DNA from: CAYVSY01 sp964454255
GTDB lineage: Bacteria > Bacillota_I > Bacilli_A > RF39 > UBA660
Reading direction: 5' to 3'
Assembly: GCA_964454255.1 (NCBI GenBank)
Contig: CAYVSY010000031.1
Location: 1-12,143, forward strand
Length of the DNA stretch: 12,143 bases
This document shows positions 1-7,095 of the stretch, one piece after another; position 1 is the stretch's first letter, and every line of letters begins with the position of its first letter. A model generated the notes under the pieces. It saw nothing but the letters and a program-made list of their open reading frames with translations. It did not search any database and was not told where the DNA came from. The position numbers and the translations under genes are program-made.

Positions 1-298
1 CAGTTCGGTCTCTATCCGTAGTGGGCGTTAGAAAATTGAGGAGAGCTTTTCCTAGTACGAGAGGACCGGAAAGGACGAACCGATGGTGTATCTGTTGTCA
101 CGCCAGTGGCAGTGCAGAGTAGCTATGTGCGGGAGGGATAAACGCTGAAAGCATCTAAGCGTGAAGCCCTCTCCAAGATGAGTTTTCCCATTGTTTTAAA
201 CAAGTAAAATCCCAAATAGACTATTTGGTAGATAGGTTAGAAGTGGAAGTGTAGTAATACATTGAGCGGACTAATACTAATAGATTGAGGTTTTAACC
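1..298 (+). rRNA. 23S ribosomal RNA, 3' end (partial)
   Basis: This is the last ~300 nt of large-subunit rRNA; the 5' part lies outside the window. The sarcin-ricin loop AGTACGAGAGGACC is at 54-67. Domain VI follows and ends in the typical tail GACTAATACTAATAG then GAGGTTTTAACC. The exact 3' end near 298 is estimated from where other 23S genes end (..TTAACC); the mature end depends on pairing with the 5' end, which is not in view. The variable helix around 180-240 is AT-rich, as in Mollicutes-like Firmicutes. Confidence 0.97.
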
Positions 299-375
299 AC
301 TCATTATTTAATAAATTGTTTGTAAAAATCATATTATCTTAGTTTTCAAGGAATAATTATAAATATATATTTTGT
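299..375 (+). other. 23S-5S spacer
   Basis: An AT-rich spacer of about 77 nt between the 23S and 5S genes, with no tRNA in it. It contains CTTAGTTTTCAAGGAATAAT (339-358), a string resembling conserved processing or antitermination sequence next to rRNA genes in many Firmicutes. That assignment rests on resemblance only. Confidence 0.6.
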
Positions 376-482
376 ATATCCGTGATTATTGCGAAATGGT
401 TCACCTGTTCCCATCCCGAACACAGAAGTTAAACATTTCTACGCCGACAATAGTGTAAGCTAAGATAGGTCATTGCGGATAT
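376..482 (+). rRNA. rrf: 5S ribosomal RNA
   Basis: This is a complete 5S rRNA gene. Its ends are set by the terminal helix: ATATCCG (376-382) pairs with CGGATAT (476-482). The hallmark loop sequence CCCATCCCGAACACAGAAGTTAAAC, present in two adjoining parts, lies at about 410-434. The length of about 107 nt is short compared with the 115-120 nt usual in Bacilli and matches the shortened 5S of Mollicutes and relatives. It is the last gene of the rRNA operon; no tRNA follows. Confidence 0.95.
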
Positions 483-526
483 TTTTTTTTACTTTTTTTT
501 ATATTTTTTTTGGTAAAATTTACCAA
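482..526 (+). terminator. rRNA operon termination region: T-runs and a small palindrome
   Basis: Directly after the 5S terminal helix come three T-runs (482-490, 493-500 and 504-511). A perfect palindrome TTGGTAAAATTTACCAA follows at 510-526. The GC-containing 5S end helix plus the T-runs could act as an intrinsic terminator. The palindrome comes after the T-runs, not before them, so it is not itself a classic plus-strand terminator and may be an operator or a backup hairpin. Confidence 0.5.
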
Positions 527-544
527 TAGATTCGACAAATTACT

Positions 545-592
545 CTTTTTATTCACATTTTAATATGTTATAATTACAATGTGAATAAAAAG
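545..592. repeat. Perfect 15-bp inverted repeat around a promoter
   Basis: CTTTTTATTCACATT (545-559) is repeated as its exact reverse complement AATGTGAATAAAAAG (578-592), with an 18-nt spacer holding the -10 box TATAAT (569-574). The left arm lies over the -35 zone and the right arm over the predicted transcription start near 581. The left arm would not be in the transcript made from this promoter, so the symmetry probably acts as DNA, for example as a repressor operator. There is no T-run after it on either strand to suggest a terminator. Confidence 0.7.
566..574 (+). promoter_or_regulatory. Extended -10 promoter for the PAS/GGDEF locus
   Basis: TGTTATAAT is a full-consensus extended -10 element (TGnTATAAT). 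No good -35 box is seen 17 nt upstream, which is acceptable for extended -10 promoters. The predicted start near 581 gives a leader of about 44 nt before the ATG at 625, longer than at other genes here. It lies inside the 545-592 inverted repeat. Confidence 0.7.
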
Positions 593-624
593 GGCAGTAA
601 AAAATATAAAAAAAAGAGGAAAAA

Positions 625-897
625 ATGATAACTTATAAACAAATAATTGAAGGAATTGAAGAAATTTTTTATGTTGTCCGTGATATTGATGGAAAAATTA
701 TTGAACCTACAGATAAAAACATTTTCTTGAAATATCAAGAAATATTGAATGGTGTAACATATAATAGCGAATATTATATGTTAAATGAAAAATTTTATAA
801 AAGAATTGTTAAAACGGTTATAGATGAAGATACTAAACAACCATTGACCATTGAATATTTTTATAAAGTATTTAAAACTGATCATAATGAGTTTTGA
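625..897 (+). CDS. PAS-like sensor domain, N-terminal part of a split diguanylate cyclase
   Basis: The 90-residue product starts at an ATG preceded by AGAGGA (615-620). It resembles a PAS domain: an early helix, a strand around FYVVRDIDGKI (residues 15-25) and a closing strand pattern like TIEYFYKVF (75-83), the form in which PAS domains often end just before a GGDEF domain. It stops at TGA (895-897), inside the start of the GGDEF frame. The junction reads GAG TTT TGA. A +1 shift there (TTT sliding to TTT, then GAT) continues directly into residues DIDTKLYTKEA of the downstream frame, giving one PAS-GGDEF protein of about 270 residues. As it stands the sensor and enzyme are separate or frameshifted. 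The PAS call is by pattern, not by a search. Confidence 0.6.
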   Translation: MITYKQIIEGIEEIFYVVRDIDGKIIEPTDKNIFLKYQEILNGVTYNSEYYMLNEKFYKRIVKTVIDEDTKQPLTIEYFYKVFKTDHNEF

Positions 898-1438
898 TAT
901 AGATACTAAATTATATACGAAAGAAGCTACAAATAATTACATTAATGAATATTTAATTTATATTACTAGAAATAAAGAAAATTTTGGAGTTTTATTTATT
1001 GATATTGATAATTTTAAATTATTAAATGATACTTATGGACATGTTTATTGTGATAAATTACTTTCTAAGATAGGTGATGTAATTATTGAAAACACAAGGC
1101 AACATGATAATAAAGATATTATTGGTCGAATTGGTGGCGATGAATTTGTAGTTTTGTTAAAAAACGTTTCTAAAGAAATATGTCTTAACAAAGCTCAAGT
1201 ATTAATGGATAACATTAGTAGTATTAGATTAAAAGAATATGATACTGAAAGAAGATTACATCTTACAGTAAGTATTGGATTGTATTTTGTTGATGATTGT
1301 GAATATAGTGAAATATCTAATTTATCAATAAATGAAGCTAGAAAAACCATTATTAATAGAAGTGATGAAGCAATGTATAATGGTAAGAATAATGGAAAAA
1401 ATATTGTATCAGTTTATAAAAAAAAATTAATTAAATAA
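887..1438 (+). CDS. GGDEF-domain protein, probable diguanylate cyclase (C-terminal part of the split locus)
   Basis: This domain makes the second messenger cyclic di-GMP from two GTP. The 183-residue frame read from ATG 887 carries FIDIDNFKLLNDTYGH (metal and guanine contacts, residues 37-52) and an intact RIGGDEF signature (81-87), so catalysis is plausible. The usual product-inhibition site, RxxD five residues before GGDEF, reads DNKD, so the canonical I-site is absent. The ATG at 887 overlaps the end of the PAS frame by 11 nt and has no clear Shine-Dalgarno. Expression would need coupling to the upstream frame or a +1 shift at 892-897. The alternative is one gene broken by a single-base insertion in a TTTT run, or a read error. 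No cyclic di-GMP receptor or phosphodiesterase gene is in the window. Confidence 0.85.
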   Translation: MSFDIDTKLYTKEATNNYINEYLIYITRNKENFGVLFIDIDNFKLLNDTYGHVYCDKLLSKIGDVIIENTRQHDNKDIIGRIGGDEFVVLLKNVSKEICLNKAQVLMDNISSIRLKEYDTERRLHLTVSIGLYFVDDCEYSEISNLSINEARKTIINRSDEAMYNGKNNGKNIVSVYKKKLIK

Positions 1439-1452
1439 AATTAATTTTTTTT
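1419..1452 (+). terminator. AT-only hairpin terminator after the GGDEF gene
   Basis: A perfect 14-bp stem: AAAAAAAATTAATT (1419-1432) pairs with AATTAATTTTTTTT (1439-1452) around a 6-nt loop. It overlaps the end and stop codon (1436-1438) of the GGDEF frame. The 3' arm supplies its own U-run. The stem has no G-C pair, so its strength is uncertain. Confidence 0.6.
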
Positions 1453-1502
1453 CTTTATAACTATTTATAAAATTAAAAAACCTTTATGTTTAATATAATA
1501 CA

Positions 1503-1511
1503 TGTTATAAT
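1503..1511 (+). promoter_or_regulatory. Extended -10 promoter of the lipid kinase gene
   Basis: TGTTATAAT is a consensus extended -10 (TGnTATAAT), identical to the one at 566-574. The predicted start near 1518 coincides with the Shine-Dalgarno GAGGTT (1518-1523), leaving a leader of only about 12 nt before the ATG at 1530. Confidence 0.7.
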
Positions 1512-1529
1512 ATGGTTGAGGTTGAAATT

Positions 1530-2462
1530 ATGAAAAAATGCACAATTATTTTTAATCCAAATAGTGGAAAAACTAAAAAACAATCTATTAGTAAACGGAT
1601 TAATAAAATATTATTTGAATATAATTACGAACCAACTTTTATTAAAACTGAATATAAAGGTCATGCTAAAGAAATAATTAAAAATCAAAGTGATGATATT
1701 AATTTAGTAATTTCCATCGGTGGGGATGGAACCTTTAATGAAGTAGTTTGTGGAAATTTTGAGCGTTCCAAACCATTATTAATTTCCCATATACCACTTG
1801 GGACAACTAATGATATTGGTGTAATGTTTGGTTATGGAAAAAATTTGATAAAAAACTTGAAACTATTATTAACTGGTAAAGTAAAAAAAATTGATATATG
1901 CACAATTAATAATCAACCGTTTGTTTATGTGGGTGGATTTGGAAAGTTTTTAGATGTCCCTTATTTAACTCCACGATCTATTAAAAGAAAAATAGGTCAT
2001 ATGGCATATTTATTTGAAGGAGCTAAGTCTTTTTTTGACAAAACACCATTATATGAATTATCATATAATATTGATGATAAAGTATATAGAGGATTATATT
2101 CCATGATACTTATTTCTAATGCAAATAGAATTGCGGGGATTAATAATTTTTATAAAAATATAAAATTAGATGATGATCAATTTGAAGTTATTTTTTGTAA
2201 TATAACTAAAAAAGAAGATTTATTAAAAACATTTTATTATTTGCGCACTACTGATATTAATAATGTTCCGGGATTATATTTTCATAAAACAAATAATTTG
2301 AAAATTAAGTTTAATAAAAAGCCAAATAAATCTTGGTGCGTAGATGGTGAAGAACTAATGTCAACTAAAAAAGAATATGTAATAAGAATTGTACCCAATG
2401 TTGAAATATTAATGCCAACTAAAAACATTAAAAAATTGTTTATTAATAATAAAAATTTATAA
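1530..2462 (+). CDS. Diacylglycerol kinase family lipid kinase (DgkB/YegS type)
   Basis: It probably phosphorylates a membrane lipid, most likely diacylglycerol to phosphatidic acid, at the inner face of the membrane. The 310-residue product has the family motifs: IIFNPNSGK (residues 6-14), the nucleotide-binding GGDGT (64-68), PLGTTNDIG (89-97), and a late VDGEE whose Asp and Glu correspond to the catalytic region of YegS/DgkB enzymes. Length is typical for the family. The start at 1530 is preferred over an in-frame ATG at 1512, because GAGGTT sits just before 1530 and the 1512 codon lies upstream of the predicted transcription start. The two ABC-like genes follow after 40 nt with no clear promoter, so they may be co-transcribed. 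The exact lipid substrate cannot be told from sequence; sphingosine or other lipids are possible in this family. Confidence 0.9.
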   Translation: MKKCTIIFNPNSGKTKKQSISKRINKILFEYNYEPTFIKTEYKGHAKEIIKNQSDDINLVISIGGDGTFNEVVCGNFERSKPLLISHIPLGTTNDIGVMFGYGKNLIKNLKLLLTGKVKKIDICTINNQPFVYVGGFGKFLDVPYLTPRSIKRKIGHMAYLFEGAKSFFDKTPLYELSYNIDDKVYRGLYSMILISNANRIAGINNFYKNIKLDDDQFEVIFCNITKKEDLLKTFYYLRTTDINNVPGLYFHKTNNLKIKFNKKPNKSWCVDGEELMSTKKEYVIRIVPNVEILMPTKNIKKLFINNKNL

Positions 2463-2485
2463 AAAAGCCCGCAATGAACTTTTTT
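2461..2485 (+). terminator. Weak hairpin between the lipid kinase and ABC genes
   Basis: AAAAAAG (2461-2467) can pair with CTTTTTT (2479-2485) around an 11-nt loop. The T-run is the 3' arm itself and is followed by AAAAG. With no other promoter visible before 2503, partial read-through (attenuation) is more likely than full termination. Confidence 0.3.
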
Positions 2486-2502
2486 AAAAGAAGGTGTAGT
2501 TA

Positions 2503-4536
2503 ATGAAAAAATTAATAAAAAATTTTATATATAAAATAATAATAATATTAATTTTATTATTTTTTTATATTATTTGTATTCTATTACTTCCAAAGTATTC
2601 AGAAAGAATCATTGATGTAGGTATAACTAATTTTGGTATTAATGATATAAGTCCACATGTTATTAGAGAAAAAGTATTAAATAATTTAATTAAAAATTTA
2701 ACTGAAGAAGAAAATAAAATTATTTTAGCTAGTTATAAAAATATTAAGAAAACAGATTTACCAAAAGATGAATATCGTGACTTAATAAAGCAATATCCTT
2801 TATTAATAGAAGAAAACATTTACATTCAAGAAACTAATAATGATATTGAAATAAGAGAAATATTAAAAAATAATGTTTTGTCTTTTAACATGAATAATAA
2901 TACTATAATTAATGAAAGTTATAATGATTATGATGCTAATATAAATTTTAATCAATTTATTATTAATGAATATAAAAAGATTGGATTATCATTAAATAAT
3001 ATTCAAAAACAATATATTTTTAAGATGGGCTTATATTTATTTTCCTTTTTAACATGTTCTATATTATCATTAATAATAATAATTTTTTTATCTTTAAATA
3101 TCCAAAAAACAATATCAAAATTACTATATACTAATATATATAACCAATTAATGTTATTATCAAAAAAAGATATTATTGAAAATAGATGTTGTGATTCTTT
3201 TAAAGGCATTGATAATAACATTAAAAATATTGATAATTGTTTTTTAAAAATAATATATCTAATTTATATAATTCTTATTACTCCTATTATATTAATAAGG
3301 ATATTAAAAATTAATATTATAACCGGATTAATACTAATAATAACTATTATAATATTAATACTAATATTTATTTATATATTTAAAAAATTTAAAACACAAA
3401 ATACAAATATAAATACAATAATAGACGAAAATAATTTTAATATAAAAAAAATAATTTCTGAAATGTATATATTTAAAAAATATGACAATGTTATTAAAAA
3501 AGTTAAAATTAATTATCTTAATCAATTTAAAATGGATAAAAAAATAAAATTAATAACATGCAGTCTCGATCTAATATCTATATTAATCATAGGATTAGTG
3601 TTAATAACTATAATTATATGTAATCAAAAAATAAGTATAGGAACCGGTTTCTCAATAATTTTATATGTAATTATATTAATTGTTTCTTATTTAAAAATAA
3701 TCAGTTCAGCAAATAAATTATCTTGGATGTATATATCAATAAAAAAAATTAAAAAAATATTGATTGTTAAACCAACAATGGTTAATCTAATTACCAAACA
3801 AAGAAATGTTAAAAAAACAAGTGGAGAAATAATTTTTAAAAATGTTTCTTTTAAATATCCAAATAATTTTAATTACGATTTGGAAAACATTTCATTTGTG
3901 ATAAATACCGGTGAAAAAATAGTAATTACTGGTTTTGATAATGGAAAAAATATTATTGGAGACTTAATTACAAGATTATATGACGTATCAAATGGAAAAA
4001 TTTTGGTAAATGGGTTAGATGTTAGAAAAACAGATTTTTGTATTTTAAACAAAGAAATTAGTTATTTAAAAGAAAATATTGGCATAATAAATGAAAGTAT
4101 TATATTTAATTTGAAAATGTCAAATGAAAAAATAATTTCTGAATCAATAGAAAATATTTGTGAACTTGTTGGTATTAAAAATTATATCTTAAGCAAAAAA
4201 GAAAAATACAATTATAAATTATCAAATAATATTAGTTCAGTTCAAAAACAAAAATTTCTTATTGCAAGATCCATAATTAAAAATCCAGACATATTTATAT
4301 TTAATAATGCCTTTTCAAATATAGACAGTGATGTCGAAAAAAATATTAAAAATTATTTATTTTTAAAAACGATAATAACTATTTCTAAACAATTATCCGA
4401 TGCAATAGATGCCGATAAGATTATTGTTATTGATAAAGGTAAAATAGCCGGAATAGGGACACATGATGAGTTGAAAAACAAATGTGAAGTTTACTTAAAA
4501 ATTATTTCTTCTCAGTTAGAAGGTGATGAATCATGA
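2503..4536 (+). CDS. ABC-exporter-like membrane protein with inactivated ATPase domain (first of a pair)
   Basis: The fold is that of a half-size ABC exporter, 677 residues. TM1 is about 8-29 and TM2 about 174-198, separated by an outward loop of about 145 residues, a feature I recall from some Firmicutes exporters of this type. Four more membrane segments fall at about 249-267, 271-293, 350-372 and 381-400. The ATP-binding domain spans about 441-677, but its motifs have decayed. The Walker A reads TGFDNGKNI (476-484): Lys482 is kept but the Ser/Thr pair is Asn-Ile. The Q-loop Gln is Glu524. LSGGQ is ISSVQ (577-581). Walker B Asp and the catalytic Glu are both Asn (601, 602). The switch His is Lys629. 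The SNID D-loop and the GTHDEL end remain. AAGGTG precedes the ATG, and the stop overlaps the next start (ATGA). It probably pairs with the next product; transport driven by ATP is unlikely. Confidence 0.85.
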   Translation: MKKLIKNFIYKIIIILILLFFYIICILLLPKYSERIIDVGITNFGINDISPHVIREKVLNNLIKNLTEEENKIILASYKNIKKTDLPKDEYRDLIKQYPLLIEENIYIQETNNDIEIREILKNNVLSFNMNNNTIINESYNDYDANINFNQFIINEYKKIGLSLNNIQKQYIFKMGLYLFSFLTCSILSLIIIIFLSLNIQKTISKLLYTNIYNQLMLLSKKDIIENRCCDSFKGIDNNIKNIDNCFLKIIYLIYIILITPIILIRILKINIITGLILIITIIILILIFIYIFKKFKTQNTNINTIIDENNFNIKKIISEMYIFKKYDNVIKKVKINYLNQFKMDKKIKLITCSLDLISILIIGLVLITIIICNQKISIGTGFSIILYVIILIVSYLKIISSANKLSWMYISIKKIKKILIVKPTMVNLITKQRNVKKTSGEIIFKNVSFKYPNNFNYDLENISFVINTGEKIVITGFDNGKNIIGDLITRLYDVSNGKILVNGLDVRKTDFCILNKEISYLKENIGIINESIIFNLKMSNEKIISESIENICELVGIKNYILSKKEKYNYKLSNNISSVQKQKFLIARSIIKNPDIFIFNNAFSNIDSDVEKNIKNYLFLKTIITISKQLSDAIDADKIIVIDKGKIAGIGTHDELKNKCEVYLKIISSQLEGDES

Positions 4537-6125
4537 TAAAAAGCATTATTTTAAAAGATTTATTAAATTATTTAAAAATTCACAAAATAAAATTAATTAT
4601 ATCAAGCATATTTTCTTTAATCGCAAGTATATTAATAGTTATTAGTTCATATAAATTTGGTCAAATCATTACCACTTTATACCATAATGCTTCTCTTGAT
4701 TCAACAATAATAACTATATTAATTATTTATCTATTATGTATAATGTTTTTATTTTTAAAAAATGATATGATTTTAGATATTTCTAATGATATAGTATTAA
4801 ATATAGGAAATAAAATTATTAACAAAATAGAAAAAATACCATTAAAATATTATGATTCTAATAATCACAATGAAATATTAAATATTATTATTAATGATGT
4901 TAATATTATAAATAAAAATTTTAATAAAATTTTAATTGAAATAATTAATTATATAATATTTACTCCAATAATATTTATATCAATCATATTAATTAATTTT
5001 TCTTTAGGGATTATTATTCTATTTATATATATGTTTTTTTTAACTATCATTTTATTGATATCTAAAAATAATAATAAAAATTATAAATTAAAAGAAAAAA
5101 GTTTAAATAACATAGATAATCAAATAAACGATACAATTAATAACTTTGATACAATTAAAACAAATAACATAAAAGATATGATGTTAAACAAATTTTATTA
5201 TAATAATGATTATTTATCTAACAATAATAATAAATATTTGTTTTTATATAATATAAGTTTATGTGTATTAAAATTTATTAAATATATTTTGATAATTACT
5301 ATTTTAATCATTGGAAGTTATTTGGTTATTAATAATAAAATAGAAATAGGATATATAGTTACATTAATTATATATATAATATTACTATTGCAATCTAACA
5401 TTATAAAAATAATTAATGCAATTACTGAAACAACATACTCTTATAATAGAATAATTAAATTTCTAAACATTGATGAAGAAATAAATAATCCTATTAGTCA
5501 TATTACAATTAATGATATTAAAGGAAATATAATTTTTGATAATGTTTGTTTTAGTTGTGAATCAAAAAATCAAATTATTAATAATTTTAATTTAAAAATA
5601 AAATTAGGTAATAAAGTGGCAATAGTTGGATCAGATGAAGAATATTCAATAACATTAATGAAATTATTAATGCGTTTATATGAAATAGATAGTGGTAACA
5701 TTTACTTAGATAAATACAATATAAAAGATATTGATAGAAATGAATTGAAAAAAGTATTTGGAACTGTTTATCAGGGGGAAAAATATATAAAAAATATTTT
5801 TTTTGACAACAATATCGAACTATCATCTGACCAAGTTAAATTATTAAACATAGAACAAGTTATATTAAATAATCCTAAAATTTTAATATTTTTTGAAACT
5901 GATAATGATATTGATTCAGCTTTAAAAATATTAGTTGAAAAAAGCATAAGCCATTCATTAAAAGAATACACAATGATATTTATCACAAATAAATTATCAA
6001 CTATAAAAAAATCAAATTTAGTTATAGTTATGTCAGATGGAAAAATTATCGAAAGTGGAACTCATAAAGAATTACTTAAAAAAAATAAGTTTTATAAAAA
6101 TAAAATTTATCATAAGTTAAAATAG
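4533..6125 (+). CDS. ABC-exporter-like membrane protein with inactivated, shortened ATPase domain (second of a pair)
   Basis: A 530-residue partner of the preceding gene, coupled by an ATGA overlap and an AAGGTGAT Shine-Dalgarno inside that gene. Membrane segments lie at about 20-40, 58-77, 137-156, 158-177, 248-265 and 272-292. The nucleotide-binding domain (about 331-530) still aligns over its length, but the Walker A is GSDEEYSITL (366-375), lacking the Lys and the glycines. LSGGQ is LSSDQ (430-434). Walker B Asp is Phe454 although Glu455 remains, and the switch His is Asn486. Q-loop Gln414 is kept. Only 16 residues separate Gln414 from the signature site, against roughly 57 in Sav1866, so about 40 residues of the helical subdomain are missing. 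The frame is fully open across 1.6 kb of extremely AT-rich DNA, which argues for some retained role, or for recent decay by substitution only. Confidence 0.85.
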   Translation: MIKSIILKDLLNYLKIHKIKLIISSIFSLIASILIVISSYKFGQIITTLYHNASLDSTIITILIIYLLCIMFLFLKNDMILDISNDIVLNIGNKIINKIEKIPLKYYDSNNHNEILNIIINDVNIINKNFNKILIEIINYIIFTPIIFISIILINFSLGIIILFIYMFFLTIILLISKNNNKNYKLKEKSLNNIDNQINDTINNFDTIKTNNIKDMMLNKFYYNNDYLSNNNNKYLFLYNISLCVLKFIKYILIITILIIGSYLVINNKIEIGYIVTLIIYIILLLQSNIIKIINAITETTYSYNRIIKFLNIDEEINNPISHITINDIKGNIIFDNVCFSCESKNQIINNFNLKIKLGNKVAIVGSDEEYSITLMKLLMRLYEIDSGNIYLDKYNIKDIDRNELKKVFGTVYQGEKYIKNIFFDNNIELSSDQVKLLNIEQVILNNPKILIFFETDNDIDSALKILVEKSISHSLKEYTMIFITNKLSTIKKSNLVIVMSDGKIIESGTHKELLKKNKFYKNKIYHKLK

Positions 6126-6148
6126 AATAGATTATATTCTATTTTTTT
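6119..6148 (+). terminator. Intrinsic terminator after the ABC-like pair
   Basis: AAAATAGAAT (6119-6128) pairs with ATTCTATTTT (6136-6145) around a 7-nt loop and runs into a T-run to 6148. The hairpin contains the TAG stop (6123-6125) of the second ABC-like gene. Its T-run touches the extended -10 of the next gene, so the two units are separated in very little space. Confidence 0.75.
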
Positions 6149-6156
6149 GATATAAT
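6148..6156 (+). promoter_or_regulatory. Extended -10 promoter of the glycosyltransferase gene
   Basis: TGATATAAT is a consensus extended -10 placed immediately after the preceding terminator T-run. The predicted start near 6163 falls on the Shine-Dalgarno GGTGG (6163-6167), giving a leader of about 10 nt. Confidence 0.7.
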
Positions 6157-6172
6157 AAATTTGGTGGTAATT

Positions 6173-7093
6173 ATGAAAAAAGTATCAATTATTATTCCTT
6201 GTTATAATGAAGAAAAAAACATAAATTCTTTTTATATGGATATTAATAAAATTATTCAAAAATTAAAATATGATTTTGAATTAATATATATTAATGATGG
6301 TAGTTTTGATAACACATTAAAAGAACTAAATAAAATATTTAGCAAAAATATTACAATTATTAATTTTTCTAGAAATTTTGGAAAAGAATCAGCCTTATTA
6401 GCAGGTTTGAAAGAGTGTCATGGTGATTATGCCATTATGATTGATGGCGATGGTCAACAAAATCCTGATTTAATTATCGATTTATTAGAAACAATTTCTG
6501 CTGATGATAATATAGACAGTGTGGTTTATTATCAAAAAAATAGAAAAGAAAAATATTTAATTAGAAAATTAAAAGAAAAATTTTATAAAATAATAAGCCG
6601 AATGTCAAATATGAATTTTATTCCTGGAGCCAGTGATTTCCGATTAATAAATAGAAAAATGATAAATAGTGTGTTGATGATTACTGAAAAAAATCGTTTT
6701 TCTAAGGGAATATTTTTATGGTTAGGATATAATACTAAATATTTGCCTTATGAAGCAAATAATCGAAAGAATGGGATTAGTTCATATAATATAAAAAAAC
6801 TATTTAAATATGCAATCGATGGAATAATATCGTTTTCGGACAAACCATTGCGAATATCTACTTTTTGTGGGATTATCATTTCATTTATATCTTTTATATA
6901 TATAATAATAGTAATTATTGAAAAGTTAATATTTGAAATTGATGTGCCAGGTTATGCAACAATTGTTATATTAGTTTCATTTTTAGGTGGCGTTCAACTA
7001 TTATCATTAGGTATTATAGGAGAATACATTTCAAAAGTTTATTTAGAAACAAAAAATAGACCTAGTTATATTATAAAAGACATTAAAAAATAA
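6173..7093 (+). CDS. Family 2 glycosyltransferase, polyprenyl-phosphate sugar transferase type (GtrB/DPM1-like)
   Basis: It probably moves a sugar from a nucleotide sugar onto a polyprenyl phosphate carrier at the inner membrane face, supplying glycosylation of wall polymers or lipids. The 306-residue product opens with VSIIIPCYNEE (4-14), then INDGSFDNT (40-48), and has the metal-binding DxD as IDGDGQQNPD (90-99). Two C-terminal membrane segments (about 227-250 and 261-285) followed by a short basic tail are typical of the GtrB/YkoT/CsbB branch. GGTGG stands 5 nt before ATG 6173; an in-frame TTG at 6161 is upstream of the predicted mRNA start and is rejected. The gene converges on the ZIP gene, with two bases between stop codons. 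No GtrA-like flippase is next to it, so the acceptor is unknown. Confidence 0.92.
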   Translation: MKKVSIIIPCYNEEKNINSFYMDINKIIQKLKYDFELIYINDGSFDNTLKELNKIFSKNITIINFSRNFGKESALLAGLKECHGDYAIMIDGDGQQNPDLIIDLLETISADDNIDSVVYYQKNRKEKYLIRKLKEKFYKIISRMSNMNFIPGASDFRLINRKMINSVLMITEKNRFSKGIFLWLGYNTKYLPYEANNRKNGISSYNIKKLFKYAIDGIISFSDKPLRISTFCGIIISFISFIYIIIVIIEKLIFEIDVPGYATIVILVSFLGGVQLLSLGIIGEYISKVYLETKNRPSYIIKDIKK

Positions 7094-7095
7094 TT

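Noticed and set aside
299..375. tRNA in the rRNA spacer or after the 5S gene
   Set aside because: No cloverleaf or GTTCRA-type T-loop is seen in either stretch.
851..886. Upstream start for the GGDEF frame giving an extra MNIFIKYLKLII segment
   Set aside because: It begins at a non-ATG codon with no Shine-Dalgarno and merely shadows the end of the PAS-like frame.
3003..3221. Minus-strand open frame of 72 codons
   Set aside because: It lies opposite the ABC-like gene, has low-complexity composition and no start signals.
5587..5986. Two overlapping minus-strand open frames opposite the second ABC-like gene
   Set aside because: They have no Shine-Dalgarno or motif; their composition mirrors the coding strand.
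625..6125. Possible use of genetic code 4 (TGA as Trp), suggested by the Mollicutes-like 5S and by TAA codons soon after both TGA stops (897 and 4536)
   Set aside because: All tryptophans in the conserved proteins are TGG, and no conserved gene is interrupted by an in-frame TGA; reading through 895 adds only four codons.
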